Assembly: GCA_013398175.1 (NCBI GenBank)
Contig: VZRZ01004634.1
Location: forward strand, 141,737 to 205,736
Direction of reading: 5' to 3'
Source: Climacteris rufus
Taxonomy: Eukaryota; Chordata; Aves; Passeriformes; Climacteridae
DNA: 64,000 nt
The translations under genes were made by a program, and so were the position numbers. Below the pieces are notes generated by a model that was not told where the DNA came from, did not search any database, and saw only the letters and a list, made by a program, of their open reading frames with translations. The first letter of the stretch is position 1. Each line of letters opens with the position of its first letter. Shown piece after piece: positions 1-11,900 of this stretch.

Positions 1-1661
1 TCAGCACAGGCTCCATGGCACTGGGTGCTTAAGCCCAGAGGATGAAGAAAGGGATGCCCTTGGCCCCAGTGAAATGTGAGGCAGCAAATATTGAATGCCA
101 ACAGGGAGAAAATGTGGTGAGAGCTCTGCTTCTTAGGCAATGGGATTCACTCAGATTTTGTTTCATTGCTGCAGTTAGGAAAATTAAATAACTACCCTGA
201 TGTGGACATTGGTGATAGCATTGAGGTAGCTGCCTGATGAATATGTAATATTTTTGCTACACAGGATAGTCACCTAAAGCTTGTATAATGTCAGTGTTTC
301 ACATTGTTCAGGTAACTACTGCTGTGGTTCATGATTCAGGCTATGATATCTTATGGTGTCTGCTGTGAATCGCTAAATAGCTGTGCAATAATCTGTAGAA
401 GATGGTTTAATTCAGCACGAAATTGTGAGATACCTTTTCCCTTTACAGCATTCACGTGTCTGTCACACATGCTCAGAGCCTGTAGATCCTTCACGCTTGC
501 AGGTCTTCGCCTTTGTCTGCCAGTTTCACGTTCTGACTATGAAAATCTATATCCTGGTTATAGAACAGAAGTAAAATGCTTGCAGATTGCTCAAATTAAG
601 TAATGGTGATGGCATGTGTTGATCTCAATAGTGCTTTGTTTGCAAAAATAACATCAGAATTTGCAATTAGTTCAGTGATCTTCAACTGAAGATAAATTAC
701 CTCTTTATATTCAAATGGCAGAGGGCATATGAAAATTGAAAGCTGCATTACTTGTTTGACTTTCTGGTTTCTCCAGGCTTTTGTTGCAACTTGTCTGAAT
801 CATCCCACAAAACTTCACTTAAAAAATTAATACATTTCTAGTGGTTCCTGCTCAACCGTGTAACCCACATTTCCACGCTCTCAGTATTTTCTGAATATGA
901 ATGAGCTTTCAGGTATAAACTTATTCTGTCTTCATTTCAACAGAGACCAGCCTACATGTTTGAATAAGCATAGTGTGCATGTATTTTATATGTTGAAAAA
1001 AGTTATATATACACACAACCCCCCCAAGTCATGTTCCAGCTACATGTACAGTACACCTTGTGTATATAATGTGTGTATAAATTGTGTTTTCATTTAGAAG
1101 AACAGAATGTCCTGAGCTGGAAGGGACCCACAAGGATCATCAGTCCCATTCCTGGCCCTGCACAGACACCCCAACAATCACACCCTGTTCCTGAGAGCAT
1201 TGTTCAAACACTCCTGGAGCTCTGGCAGCCTTGGGGCCAGGACCATTCCCTGGGGAGCCTGGGCAGTGCCCAGCACCCTCTGGGGGAAGAACCTTGCCCT
1301 GATATCCAACCCAACCCTCCCCTGGCACAGCTGGAGCCATTCCCTTGGGTCCTGTCACTGTCACAGTGAGCAGAGATTGGTGCTGCCTCTTCACCTCTCC
1401 TTGTGAGGAAGCTGATTTAGTTTTTTTTTTAAAAATTCAAATTCTTCAACTCATTAATGTCAAAATCTCAATCAAATCAGGCTCTCTGTGGTTCCTTAGG
1501 CCTCACAAGGAGTGAGTGTCAGACCAGGGGCAGAACTTGGCATCCTGAGTTGCTGTCTTTTGAGTAGTGATGAGCTGGGAGCCTCCATTCACCACACACC
1601 TCCAAACCTTCTTGTTGTTTGGAGATTTTATTTTTTTAAAAGCTTTTATGTTGCCTTCCAG
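1..1661 (+). other. CFAP53: CFAP53 intron, 3' part (gene continues upstream of window)
   Basis: I see no CFAP53-like helical coding sequence before the acceptor at 1661. The upstream exons, about one third of the protein, must therefore lie before base 1. The stretch is AT-rich and holds one CR1 fragment (1085-1415) and a short TA/TG-rich tract near 1000-1085. Nothing else is recognised. Confidence 0.7.
1085..1415 (-). mobile_element. CR1 LINE fragment
   Basis: The + strand reads as the reverse complement of an avian CR1 3' region. It begins at the tail side (acagaatgt, gagctggaagggaccc), followed by the familiar block around ccctgatatccaacc and ending at gaggaagctg. It is 5'-truncated as usual for CR1 and lies in a CFAP53 intron. 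Confidence 0.85.
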
Positions 1662-1965
1662 AAACCGATGTGAGGAGTTCCGTGTGCACTGTAGAAAAAG
1701 GAGTGAGAAGGAATTGGGTGACTGCCAGCTGGCCCAGCAGACTCTGAAGGAGATGCTGAAGAAGGAAGAGAAGATGCAGGAGCGGAAGCTGGAAGAGATT
1801 TGTGAGAAGGAACTGCTGGCAAAGGACCAGGAAAACGAGCTGAAGGCCCAGGAAGTGGCGGTGCGGATCCAGGAAATGCAGAGCGTGCTGGATGCCCAGG
1901 TGGCCGTGCACAGTGCTCGCAAAGAGGAGGCCAAGCAGCTGATAAAAAAGGAGGCTGAGTGGCTG
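1662..1965 (+). CDS. CFAP53: CFAP53 internal exon (first in window)
   Basis: The acceptor is a pyrimidine-rich stretch ending ttccag at 1661, and the donor is gtaatt at 1966. The exon enters in phase with one base completing a split codon and leaves on a full codon (Leu). It encodes about 101 residues of uninterrupted charged helix, beginning NRCEEFRV and ending KEAEWL. The match to CFAP53 near human residues 163-264 (RERCEELRV..., ...KEEEARL) is collinear without gaps as far as I can recall the human protein. No signal peptide or membrane segment is present. Translation past the donor soon hits a stop, which supports the exon end. Confidence 0.9.
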
Positions 1966-4900
1966 GTAATTTCCACATTACTCTGCATTCAGGGTTGTGC
2001 ATAAGGCCCTTCTAATGATGGGCTTACTAGACATTTAGACTAATCCATACCTTATTTGTATCTTCACTGATTCCATTAGTATCTGAGCCTGTCCTGTTAT
2101 GCTAAGCCTCTTTTCCAGAGCTGTGGCAAAGGCACTCCTGTTTACAGAGGGAAATGCGTCTTTTGAACTTGGCACTCTAAAGGATCTTGGCATTCAAAGT
2201 CTCTCAGAGCCGTTGTGGGAAATGGAAACATTTTTAAGCTTTAGCCAGACATCTTTGCACTTTTCTGATTTCCAGTGTCCTGCAGGATAGCAGGAGAGCC
2301 TTGTTTCCCAGCTAAAATATTTATTTTATATTTTTTAGAACAAATTAGCAAGCAGGACCTAAGCTGTCTCACCTATTAGACCTGGCTGGTGTCGAGTGTC
2401 ACATTACAGGAGGCATTTGGCCACCTTGGCCCAACTGTTTGGCACTGCCCTCTTTTTTTGTTATCCCTTTCCCTCTTGCTGTAGTTTTGCTGGCTTTAGA
2501 GCAGCTTGCTAGTTCAGTATTCTGTGTGGACTTTGAGTTATGGCAGACCATTTAGCTCAGACTTAGTCTTCATTTTGCAGCTATTTACATGTAGAGGCTG
2601 AAATCATCACTCAGGATACTCTGCTAAACACTGGAAGCTGATGCTGACATGACATATGCTTGCCTACTTTATTAAGATGAAGGCAATAATGAACCTAAAG
2701 CTCTGAAAATGCTGGCTATGAAACCATAGCGTCCTTATTCCAAGCTAGACTGTAAAGTTTTGCTTATTTAAAAACATGCAGAATAGAGTTATTTTCTTGT
2801 AACAACTTCTAAGGCACTGCCAAACCTCCCAGGCAAAGAATGCTGCTCCTTAACTGGCCTTTTCAGAAAAACACAATTAGAATAGAAGACTCTGTATCTT
2901 CCCCTGGAGAGAGCTGCCTTGGGTTCTGTCAAGGAGATATATTTCTGGTGAAGTGGTTTAGCCTCTGAAAAAAACAAAAGCTTTCTTCAAAGGAGAGTTT
3001 CTGTATGGAAAATGGGATGTAATCCTTCCTCAGCAGAAGAGGGATGTGGCAGATGGCCTCATTACAAGTTCCTCAGTGCAGAGCTGTAGCCCCTAATGAC
3101 CAGGAGTTTCTTCTGGGTGAATGGACAGCTAAGTGTCCCTGTGTACTAAGGTTTCTCCTGGTTGTTACCATGAAAATCTTGCACCTTTGGCAGGCTGTGT
3201 GTGTGCAACAGGGTGTCTCAGAAATGCAGGACAAAGTAGACACAGCAATTTTTGCATTAGTTACATTTTGCATTAGCTGCTTTCCTCCTTTGTCTGTTCT
3301 TTCCTTTACAGAATTGTGATTTCTTGAGCAAGAGATTAACTTTATATTATCCTGGCTGTAGTTTCATGAGTTTCTGCCATATCACTTTGGTCCTGGCTTG
3401 CAGAGGGATGGTTGGTAAGGTTTTCTTTGTACATTTGCAAGGTTTTGTTACCCCAGTGAATAAAGTTTCATGGATCCCATCCTTGGCTACTCTCATACAG
3501 CTTCACTGATGTCAGAACTCAGCCAAAGACATGTGCCAACTTGCACAGCAGATTGCTAATTATTTCTACTTTCCTTCCACCTTTACTGTACAAAGCTTTT
3601 CAGATTACTTATTCTATCTCTAAAATTACATATATTGAGTTTCAAAGCTGTTTTACCACCTTCTGAAAGTGAATTGGACAGTTCAGGCAGATACAAAGTC
3701 AGCTTTGGCTCTGAAACACTGCGAGAACCCGTGGGTGCTTTATGTCCAGCATAAAAAGTGGTGTTCCTTAGGGAGTGCAGCTCCTGCTTCTGTGTGGGAA
3801 AACTCAGATGTGCTGTTTATGACAAACCTGCTGATGCATTTTAGAGGACTCATTCACATTACAAAAGAGACATTTAATTTAAGAACAGGTTAACAAAAAA
3901 CTGTGTGCTTTCGAGACAGCTGAAGCATGATTTCTGAGATAATATAATGCTAATGATGGTCATACACTGTTTCATGACTATGTTTCAGTGCAGTTGTGCT
4001 TGTAGACTTATTCAGTTGCAAGATGTCCAGAAATTATGCTTATAAATTATTTAATGTTGCTACTTTGGAATTTTTGGGGGGATAAATAATCTTGAATATA
4101 ATCTCAAATACGCATTTGCAATTTGTCATTGTTTCTTTCTTAAGAACTCAGTTTCACTGTACATTTTTCCAGCGTAAAGTGGAATATAAAGTTCCTCCCA
4201 GTATGAAATGGAATGATTTGAAGGAAATTCAGTAACTGCTCATCAGAATTTAAGGATCCAATTACTGACTTGGTGCAACCTTATGTCCAGTAGGGATGCA
4301 GTGCTCTGAACACCCAACACAGGCACAGGACAGATAGCATGCACAGAAACAGGAGGAACACATGGCTCTGTACTTTGTTAGTGCTTATGCCTGTGTATGA
4401 AGGCTTGGATATGGATCTTACATGCTGCAATGATATTGATTTCCCTAAAGAGATGACTCTGTCTATCTGCCTGAAACATTTAGAAAACATCAGGCACAGC
4501 AGTGTTTTTGTGTTGAAGTGCATGCAATAATTACAGATAAAACCCCCAAATTCCAAGGAATGATATGCTAAAATGTTCAGGCTTTCACTAATTCTGTGTC
4601 GTCAGCAAGGCTCTACTCTTCAATGTTCAATCAACCTAAGTCTAGCCACCACTTAGTTTGAAGTTATGCAGTGATTTTACAAGCTGGCTGCTTTTACCCT
4701 TGCAGGAAGAAGAGCTGCACCAGTTTAGGAAGGAAAATGAAGAGCTTGAGAGGAAGAAGCGACATAAACAGAAGGAATGCAGGGAGATTTTGCTCAAAGC
4801 AGCACGGGACAAGAAGAATCGTCTCGATGAAGAAAAGCAAACTGAACTTGCTGCAGAGAAGATGATCTTGGAGAAAAATCTTCCAGACCCCCACAGGGAA

Positions 4901-7900
4901 GCTGAGGAGAAAACAAAAAAAAAAGTAAGGTGTTTCATTGTGAAATTGCGGGGCAATGCCTCATCTAGACTAGTGTTGTGGCCCTGTGAACTGCACAGTA
5001 TAACTGGGAACAGACAACAAACACATCCCTTTTCTCTGGATGAGATAATTTGTTTGTTGAACAGCCTGCTGCCTCTCCTCCTGCCACTGCTCTCCATTTC
5101 TGCAGAAGATCATTAGCTGTTAAAACCACAAGCAAGCACTTTATAGCATGCTTTGCAATCAGCAAGGTTACCAGGCTGGATAAAAGGGGGTGCTGTCTGG
5201 AAACCCTGGAATTTTGTCCCTTGCTGCTAATTTCATTGTGTATAAATCACCTGAGCTTTTTCATCATTACACTGCATGGACATAATAGAGGTTGGAAAAC
5301 TTTTTTTTGTTTCATGGATCTGATTTAGTAAGTGTTTGTCACTGCAGAAGAAAGGAAATATTTAACTTACTGTAATTAATTAGTACTAAAATATTGGTTT
5401 AAATATTTCATATCTATATATAGAGAGAGATGCAAACTCTCATATTAAAATTTTTGGAGATGCCATGAAACAACGGAGGTGTCTGTCATTTCCTAAAGTT
5501 AAAACAAGTAGATTTCCAAATTCAGCATTAAAGTCTCAGGGCCTTTAAAACAGCATAGACAGCTGCATCCATTGCTCTGATTGAGGTGTTTAGAAGCTCA
5601 TGTAGGTTAGGAAAGTTGAATCAACTCAATCTTAGACCTTGATGCTGAATTAGAGGAAGTGATATTTAATAAATTCACTGGATCCCAAGGCTTCTAATGC
5701 AGGTGATGGTGGAGTAGCCTGGTTAGCTGTGGAAAATCTGTAAAATGTGTGTGTTGCAGGCAGCTGAGCTGCTATGGGGAAAGGGATCACTCTGTATTTG
5801 TTCTGCTCAAATGCTCTTGTCTGGCCAGGCAGAGGATTCTGCCCAGCTCTTTCCCATGGCAGGTTTGGGAATGGAGCTCTAGGCTCCCAGCTCCCACATT
5901 GGCTGTGAACCACCCACTTTGTTTCAGGTTTTGAAAGGCTTTTTTGAACCAGTTTACTGAGATCTGCAAATGTCTGTGTGTTGCAGCAAGAGCTGTTAAA
6001 GGAGCAACTTACTTACCTGGCACATCTGGCTGAACAGCTGAGGAAGGAGAAAGAGCAAGAAAGACAAGATGAGAAGCTCTTCAAGGAAGAGAGGGACCAG
6101 GTTTGGGCTGAGAAGGTTGAGAAAATGAAACAAGAGAGGGAGGCTCGATTTCAGCTGCTGAGAGATGTCGTGAACACCAGACAATTGCAGATGGAGGAGA
6201 AGCGTAAGTGGTGACAGCTCAGACACACGTCTGGGCAGAGGCAGTACAGCTCCCTGCTGCTGGGAAGAGCATCTGGCCCAGCATGCATGGCCTGTGTGGT
6301 GGAGTGGGCAACAACCCTCCCTGAACCTGCTTCCCAAAATTCACTCCTACAGGCATTCCTTACACGAATTTCCCATTGCTATTACCAGAGCAAAGCCTAG
6401 TGAAGTAAGGATTGCGTGAGCAAACAGTCATTGTTATTAATTATGATGAAGTTCTGAGCATGAAAACTTTCCAGTTCTGAGTGGATGAAAAACAAATAAG
6501 CCAATAATACACTTGCTGTTGTTTGTGTGGCTCTTCAAAAGCAACAAAACTCAGGCTTGCTATTTAGGCTGCTCGGCCCAAATGCAGTCCTGCTGTCCCT
6601 TCAAGCTTAGCAGAGCTGTTACCTTATAAAAGAATTTTTGGCTTTGTTTTTCAGTGAGGAAAAAAGCAGAGAGGCAAATAGAAATTGCTGAAGAGAAGAA
6701 GGCAATGGCTGAAGCAGTCAGAGAATTCAAACGTGAAGAAGAAGAAAAACGTGCAAGGTATTTCTTTTCCATGTCATCATTTAATTTCCTTGCAGATCAA
6801 TCCTTTAAACTTGTGAGCAAGCTGTTTCTCCTTTTCTGATAACTCTAGAAACACTGGGTGGACTTCCTTCAGTTCAGAGAGGCTTTCCCACCGTGCAGCT
6901 TATCAGTTCCAAACTGCTCAACAGCAGACCTGTAATATTGCAATTGGTATTAAATCAGTAATTCTGGTCTCAGAAAATAGTGGTACATACCCGTGTTTTG
7001 GTCTTTTTGGATCATCATCCTGTGACTTACACGCTATCACAGTTACCAAATACATCCCCTCACACTCTGAGCTGTTGTTATGGGTGGCAGAGGTTTGGGG
7101 AGGAGGGTTAATGAAAGGTTTGTTTGTTTCTTACCCAGGAGAACTAGTGTGTCCAGGCTTATTGCTAAACTCCACCCACAGGCATCCCTTGAACAAGCCT
7201 ATAGTCAGGCACAAAACAGCAGCCTGCTGCAGGTAACCTGGCTGCACGGGCTCCCTGTGCTCCCAGCACGAGGAAATCCGAGGAAATCCTTACTCGCAGT
7301 AGCTGCAGTGTTCCTCTGGGTGTCATGCAAAGCCTTGGGCAAAGGGCCTTCTCTCACTTACTGCCCTTCTGTACTCCTGCCCTTTCACCACTCTTGTCCG
7401 TGGGATACCACGAAGTACCTCCTTCCCCAGCCAGTATCCGTTGTGTTCTCTGAGGGTTTTATTGGGAACAATCTCCTGGCTATGGCAGAAACGTCACCCT
7501 TCTGAAGGAAACACGCTGGGCTCCAGCTGGGATATGCTCCACTTAGCAAAGATGGCACTCAGCAGTGTCAGGAAGGATTTGTGGCTCCACTCTGTAGGGT
7601 CAGTGCACGAGTCCTGACTGCACTGTTGGCATTTAATTGTCTGTGTGGCTTCCGCTCCAGAAGGGCCTGAACCTGTAAGACTTCCTCTTCTTCTCCAGAG
7701 GGTAGTGAAAGCAGTACACAAGTCCTGAGGTGGAATGGAAGAATGATTTCTTCTGACAGGCACTTCCAGGAATATCACTGCATCAGAGACTTGTTCCTCT
7801 CAGAAGGAGGGTGGGGATGGCTGTGAGGCTGCAGCAGCACCGAGCCGAGCAAGGGACAGACTGAGGCCCAGCACCCTCATCTCTGTCATCTCATCAAAGG

Positions 7901-8103
7901 CTGGTTACAAGGAGTTGTTCTTTCTCTCCTTTTGGTCAAGCACCCGTTTTAGAAGCTACAACAGAATGCAATTAACTCTCTGGAGAACATAAGGCTAGCA
8001 TGTAGTATTTGGTTAATCGTGGCAGTTGTTCTTAACACCTAAAAGGAGCTCTGAAGGTTCTTTAGGCTGAGCTCAAATGCTCACAGATTAAATAATAATA
8101 ATA

Positions 8104-8195
<92 letters not shown>

Positions 8196-8472
8196 GTTTA
8201 TTCTTTTTACCCACACTACTTAGATAACCTCTTCACTTGGTATTTCTAGAAAAGTACAGAAGGCCAAGGAATACCTAGAGCAGCTCACGTCTCAAATCGC
8301 CTATCAACGGTGTCTCCACAAAGCTGAGGAAGAGGAGAGGAGGAAAGAACATGAATCAAATATGGAAGCAGAGAGAGAGTACCAAAAAAGGGTGGAGTTC
8401 ATTCTGTCAATGCCCAACGAGTCCACAGTAAAACCCCCCACTACAAAAAAAGCACTAATACCTGACTCTTAG
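1662..8472 (+). CDS. CFAP53: CFAP53 (CCDC11), spliced coding region, C-terminal five exons (5' part outside window)
   Basis: Joined coding exons are 1662-1965, 4706-4924, 5987-6203, 6655-6757 and 8250-8472. They read continuously in frame for about 354 residues to a TAG stop. The product is almost entirely charged alpha-helix (Glu, Lys, Arg, Gln) and aligns along its length with my recollection of vertebrate CFAP53 from about residue 163 of about 514. Shared anchors include RCEE-x-RV at the start of the first exon, CTRKLQ-like VNTRQLQ in the third and QIAYQ in the last. CFAP53 is a cilia and flagella associated protein. It sits as an inner protein of axonemal doublet microtubules and at centriolar satellites, and is needed for motile nodal cilia and left-right asymmetry. 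MYO5B follows on the same strand 5.6 kb downstream, as in human. All junctions are GT-AG and no frameshift is seen. The N-terminal third and the promoter lie before base 1. Confidence 0.93.
1966..4705 (+). other. CFAP53: CFAP53 intron
   Basis: This is a 2.7 kb intron between exons that join in phase 0. Open frames here are short and none looks protein-like. I recognise no repeat family or RNA gene. Confidence 0.8.
4706..4924 (+). CDS. CFAP53: CFAP53 internal exon
   Basis: The acceptor tgcag ends at 4705 and the donor gtaagg starts at 4925. The exon is 219 bp, phase 0 at both ends, and encodes 73 residues from EEELHQFRK to a terminal run of lysines. The 3' end of the exon is an A-rich run (aaaaaaaaaa) abutting the donor, so a polymerase slip there would change the reading frame. 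The composition is coiled-coil like, with heptad-spaced Leu and Ile among Glu and Lys. It corresponds to the CFAP53 segment around human residues 265-337, where the human exon also ends in a Lys-rich stretch. Confidence 0.9.
4925..5986 (+). other. CFAP53: CFAP53 intron
   Basis: This is a 1.06 kb intron with a GT-AG boundary. It contains a short TA/GA-rich patch near 5410-5430. Nothing else is recognised. Confidence 0.8.
5987..6203 (+). CDS. CFAP53: CFAP53 internal exon
   Basis: The acceptor gttgcag ends at 5986 and the donor gtaagt starts at 6204. The exon is 217 bp: 72 codons plus one base of a Leu codon completed in the next exon. It encodes QELLKEQLTYLAHLAEQ..., ending VVNTRQLQMEEKR. The last part matches the CFAP53 motif human VMCTRKLQVQEK, one of the best-conserved stretches I can recognise. 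It is long amphipathic helix with no cysteine or membrane segment. Confidence 0.92.
6204..6654 (+). other. CFAP53: CFAP53 intron
   Basis: This is a 451-bp phase-1 intron bounded by gtaagt and tttttcag. Nothing else is recognised in it. Confidence 0.8.
6655..6757 (+). CDS. CFAP53: CFAP53 internal exon
   Basis: The acceptor is tttttcag at 6654 and the donor gtattt at 6758, a weaker donor than its neighbours. The exon is 103 bp, enters with two bases of a split Leu codon and leaves with two bases of a split Arg codon. It encodes LRKKAERQIEIAEEKKAM... through EEEEKRA(R). Its phases fit the exons on either side exactly, which makes the call secure despite its short length and low complexity. Confidence 0.88.
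6758..8249 (+). other. CFAP53: CFAP53 last intron
   Basis: This is a 1.5 kb phase-2 intron. Its 3' end holds the (AAT)n(GAT)n microsatellite at 8091-8194, leaving 55 nt for branch point, pyrimidine tract and acceptor. The rest is unremarkable. Confidence 0.8.
8091..8194. repeat. Trinucleotide microsatellite (AAT)5 then (GAT)~30
   Basis: Five AAT units at 8091-8105 are followed by an uninterrupted GAT/ATG/TGA array of about 89 nt to 8194. It is one of the longest pure tandem arrays in the window. It lies inside the last CFAP53 intron, close to the 3' splice site. Long pure arrays of this kind are usually length-polymorphic. Confidence 0.98.
8250..8472 (+). CDS. CFAP53: CFAP53 terminal coding exon
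   Basis: The acceptor tatttctag ends at 8249, and the TAG stop is at 8470-8472. One base completes the split Arg, then 73 codons run from KVQKAKEYLEQL to ALIPDS. The segment QIAYQ and the following helix match the CFAP53 C-terminus (human QMQIAYQQ...). The last 20 or so residues are Pro, Thr and Ser rich and probably unstructured, as in the human tail. The exon lies only 55 nt after a 105-bp trinucleotide microsatellite. Confidence 0.93.
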
Positions 8473-8945
8473 AGGCATCACTTACTATGATGTTTTAGCT
8501 CACTCAATTCCCTTCCACTTAACTTGATTTGGAAGAACTCTCTCCACTGTGATACTCAAAACATTTAATTGGATATTACAAGAAGTATAGTACTTGAAAG
8601 TTTATTTTTCCCCTATGGATTTTTTTTTTTGAGAAATCTGATCCTACTCAAAGCGTTTGACATTTTATTTCAAGAATACTGTGTGCCCTCTCCAGTATAA
8701 TAGTATATTATTACAACAAGAATAATATACATGCATTCTTTAAAATCTGTACCAGGAAAATTTGTAGAAAGCTTTCAGCAAACCTTTATTAAAATGCTTT
8801 TCAAACTGAAAATACTTGCAAAATTATTTTCTTTGTACTTAGATGAAAAGGACTTGGTAGCTCATTTTAATTTCCCTTCTTACATATAAAACTATGAATC
8901 TGTTTTACTGTGGCATGGACATTAAAGAGCTGACATTCTTTTTTT
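8473..8945 (+). other. CFAP53: Probable CFAP53 3' UTR
   Basis: This AT-rich sequence follows the CFAP53 stop. Candidate poly(A) signals are ATTAAA at 8788-8793 and ATTAAA at 8921-8926. The second is followed within about 15 nt by a T-run (8939-8949) that could be the downstream element. No canonical AATAAA is obvious. The end point is a guess that needs transcript data. Confidence 0.4.
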
Positions 8946-11900
8946 TTTTGCATAGATTCTGATAGCTGTTGAATGATCTGTGGAATACAGAGTCCCAAAG
9001 CCTGTGAGTCCTTTGCTTGGGCAGAGTTAAGTGTGCAGGGCTGAAGTCAGAGTTGTAGTTTAGTCTTGTAAAAAGCTTTATCCTCTATAGTTTTCCTGGC
9101 AACTCTGCCTCTTTGGGCTTCCTTGAAGTGCCACCAATGCCATAGTCTGAATATATGGAATGGGGGGCCAGAGCACCACCAAGATTTTAAGACAGAGCAA
9201 CCCAAGGTCTGGCTGGATGTCCCCAGGAGGGTTCTGGCAGTGGGGAGCAGGGGCACCTCCCTGCTGGCTTCTCTGCTCCCTGTGGCAATGGCCAGGTTGC
9301 CCTTTATGCAGGAGGACCAGTGGGTGACACGAGGAGGATGGGTGGGAGCAACCCAGCTGCTGCCCTGGTGTTGCCCTTGGCCAGCTCCTTGCTGTGCATT
9401 TCATTAGTTTTTCCTCTGTCCTTTTCAGAGGAGGGAAGTGAAGAATCCATGTAAAACCTCATATCCTTTCTTGCTCCTACACTTTGTGGAATTTGGAAAT
9501 GTTTTCTCTTCTTTCTTTCGTTTTTCCATTTGAGTCTTTGCTGCTGCTTACCTGCAGCTGTTTCTCTCTCCTTCAGCCTTTCAGCTTCTCCCATCTTTCC
9601 TCCAGCTCCTGCTTTTCCACCCTTTTCTTCTCAAACTTCCATCCCTCACTAACCACTTCCTCTACCATTTTTATCCTCCCTCCCCTCCTTTTCAGCATTT
9701 GTCTCCCTGTTGGCAAACCAGGTTGTTTTTGTTGTGTGAGGACATGAATGGATTCACAGAGGAGCTGATGAATGGCTGGGACCAGAGCCCAGGAGCCCCA
9801 GCTCCTGGACATCTTGGAACAAATCAGGAATAAACAGCCTGCAAAGTTGTCTCATCTTGGTTTAAAGCAGACACAAAGTTGACAAACATTTTTTTTTCCT
9901 GTGGAGAAAAAAGCCAGGCAGAGATGTATTAATCTGCAACAGCAGCAGCGGTCTTTTAGCAACCTGACTAATGCTGGCTGTAAGTGGTGGAAGAACCTGG
10001 CCCTGCTGAGGAGAAAAGGAGTGTGGTGGGATTTTATCCTTGCTTACAGACAAAACTTCTTGAGTCAGCAGATGGCAGAGAGACAAGTCCACTGGAACTG
10101 TTACCATCCCAACAGGTGACCAGACAGACCAGAGCAGAGCCTCTTCATGTCCTGTTCCTTGGATCCAAACAGGGTTTGTCCTACAGACACTGAGACAGGA
10201 AACTTCCAAGAAGGTGTTTGGGAGAGGTAGGTTGTCAGTCAGCTGTCCAGCCCTTCCACAGTGCTGTTCAGCAGCCCTCTCCAAAGCTACACAGAGGACA
10301 TCAGAGCTGCTCCTCCTGCTTAGCAGGTGAAAAAGGCCACCCCAAACAAAGGAAATAGTTTCCTCAGTCCAGAGAGCTGAGGCAGTCATAGGTCTGTGCT
10401 CTCACCACTGAGTCAAATTGGCAGAATGATTAAGAGATTAATTTCCTGGTCTGCCACAGACTTCAGGAGTAGCCTGTGCAAGCAACGCAGATTTTTCTTT
10501 ACTATTGTGACCTCTCTTTGAAAAATGAAGATAATAGCACATTCAGAATTCCAGGATTAATTAAAGCATGTTATTAAAGGTTGTGACATTTGTTGGGTAC
10601 ACCTGATATGAGAGATAAAAAAAAAAAAAGAAACACATTGGTAATCTTTGTGAATTTCAGTCATCCAGAGCCATAATAAATGCCCTTTTTAAATAAAATA
10701 ATAACTCAGAATAGGTGGTCAGGGCTATCAAACATTTATAGAGTGTCTGAGCTCTTGCTCCTGGAGGCAAATTTCCTCTGCAATGAACACGAGGTCTGCA
10801 CAAGATCAAAAGATCAGACTGGAAGAAGTTTGCCTTCAGCAGGAGTGAATTCCCATGGGATAACGGGCAGCTAAACTGTTCTCAGAGAAAACTGTTGGTT
10901 GAAGAACGTGTTGCTGGGGCTGAACCCTTTGCTGCCAAGTACTTTGTAGAATTCAGGCTGCTCCAGAAGAACAGGTGAGGCTGGCTGGGTCAGCAGCCTT
11001 GAGAGGCACCTTCTCACTGTCCCTAACAGGTGAGCGACGCAGTGAGAATAATTTTCTCTGTCCAGACCGAGAGGTTCCCTTAATCCTGTTGATTTCCATC
11101 TTCTTCCAACTCTTTGGGTGTCCTTGTAGTAAAACTGGGCAAACAGGGCACTGGGTAGCACATGCTTCAAACCATGGTCGTGCCTTTGTCTCCCTTGGGC
11201 CAGTGCTCATGCTGCATTTCTGATTCCCAGATGGCAATAACGAGCAGAACGGATCTGGAGCTGTGGCTTGCAGATCCTGGGAAGCTCAGGAGCATTAGCC
11301 ACTGCCCATGAGTGTGGCATTTCCTGCCCCAGCAAGCAATCCTGCAGGCAAACCACCTATTAAACCTCGAGTGCAGGGACAATGCTGGTGAGGGAAGCAG
11401 CCTGGGCCATGGCTGGGTGAGCTCGCCCTGCACCAGGGCTCTGAGCTATGCAGAGACAGAACCACTGACATTTAGAAACCTGGCAGTTACAGCCTTTTCA
11501 GTTATACACGTACTAGGGCTTTGCAAAATATTCGTCCCTGTGTTTTTTAATTGAATTTTTCACCCTGACAGAGGACGAGCAGAGGTGTGGAGTGTGTGGG
11601 TGACTTACCTGTAGCACAGCTGGGAATGCAAGTCCCTGATCACATCATCCCAGGCTCACTCCAAGGTTTGAATTCCCAGCATCTCCCAAGGCTTCTCTAC
11701 ATGCACCCATCTGCTCACAAGGCCTTCTACACCGACCCCAGGGCTTCTCATGCTGATGGTTTTGGCCACACACAAGATGTTGAGCTCTGGAGTGGTTCCT
11801 GGTGCTGGCTTGGTTTCTGCTCCCTAAGGCTGGGCTTCAGGGCTTTGGACAGAACCAGTTCTATTTGCAGGAAAATCCTTGTTTGTTAATTATTCATTGC

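Noticed and set aside
9484..9747. CT-rich open frame near 9.5 kb in the intergenic spacer
   Set aside because: It encodes Phe/Ser/Leu/Pro-rich low-complexity sequence from a pyrimidine tract. No gene signal.
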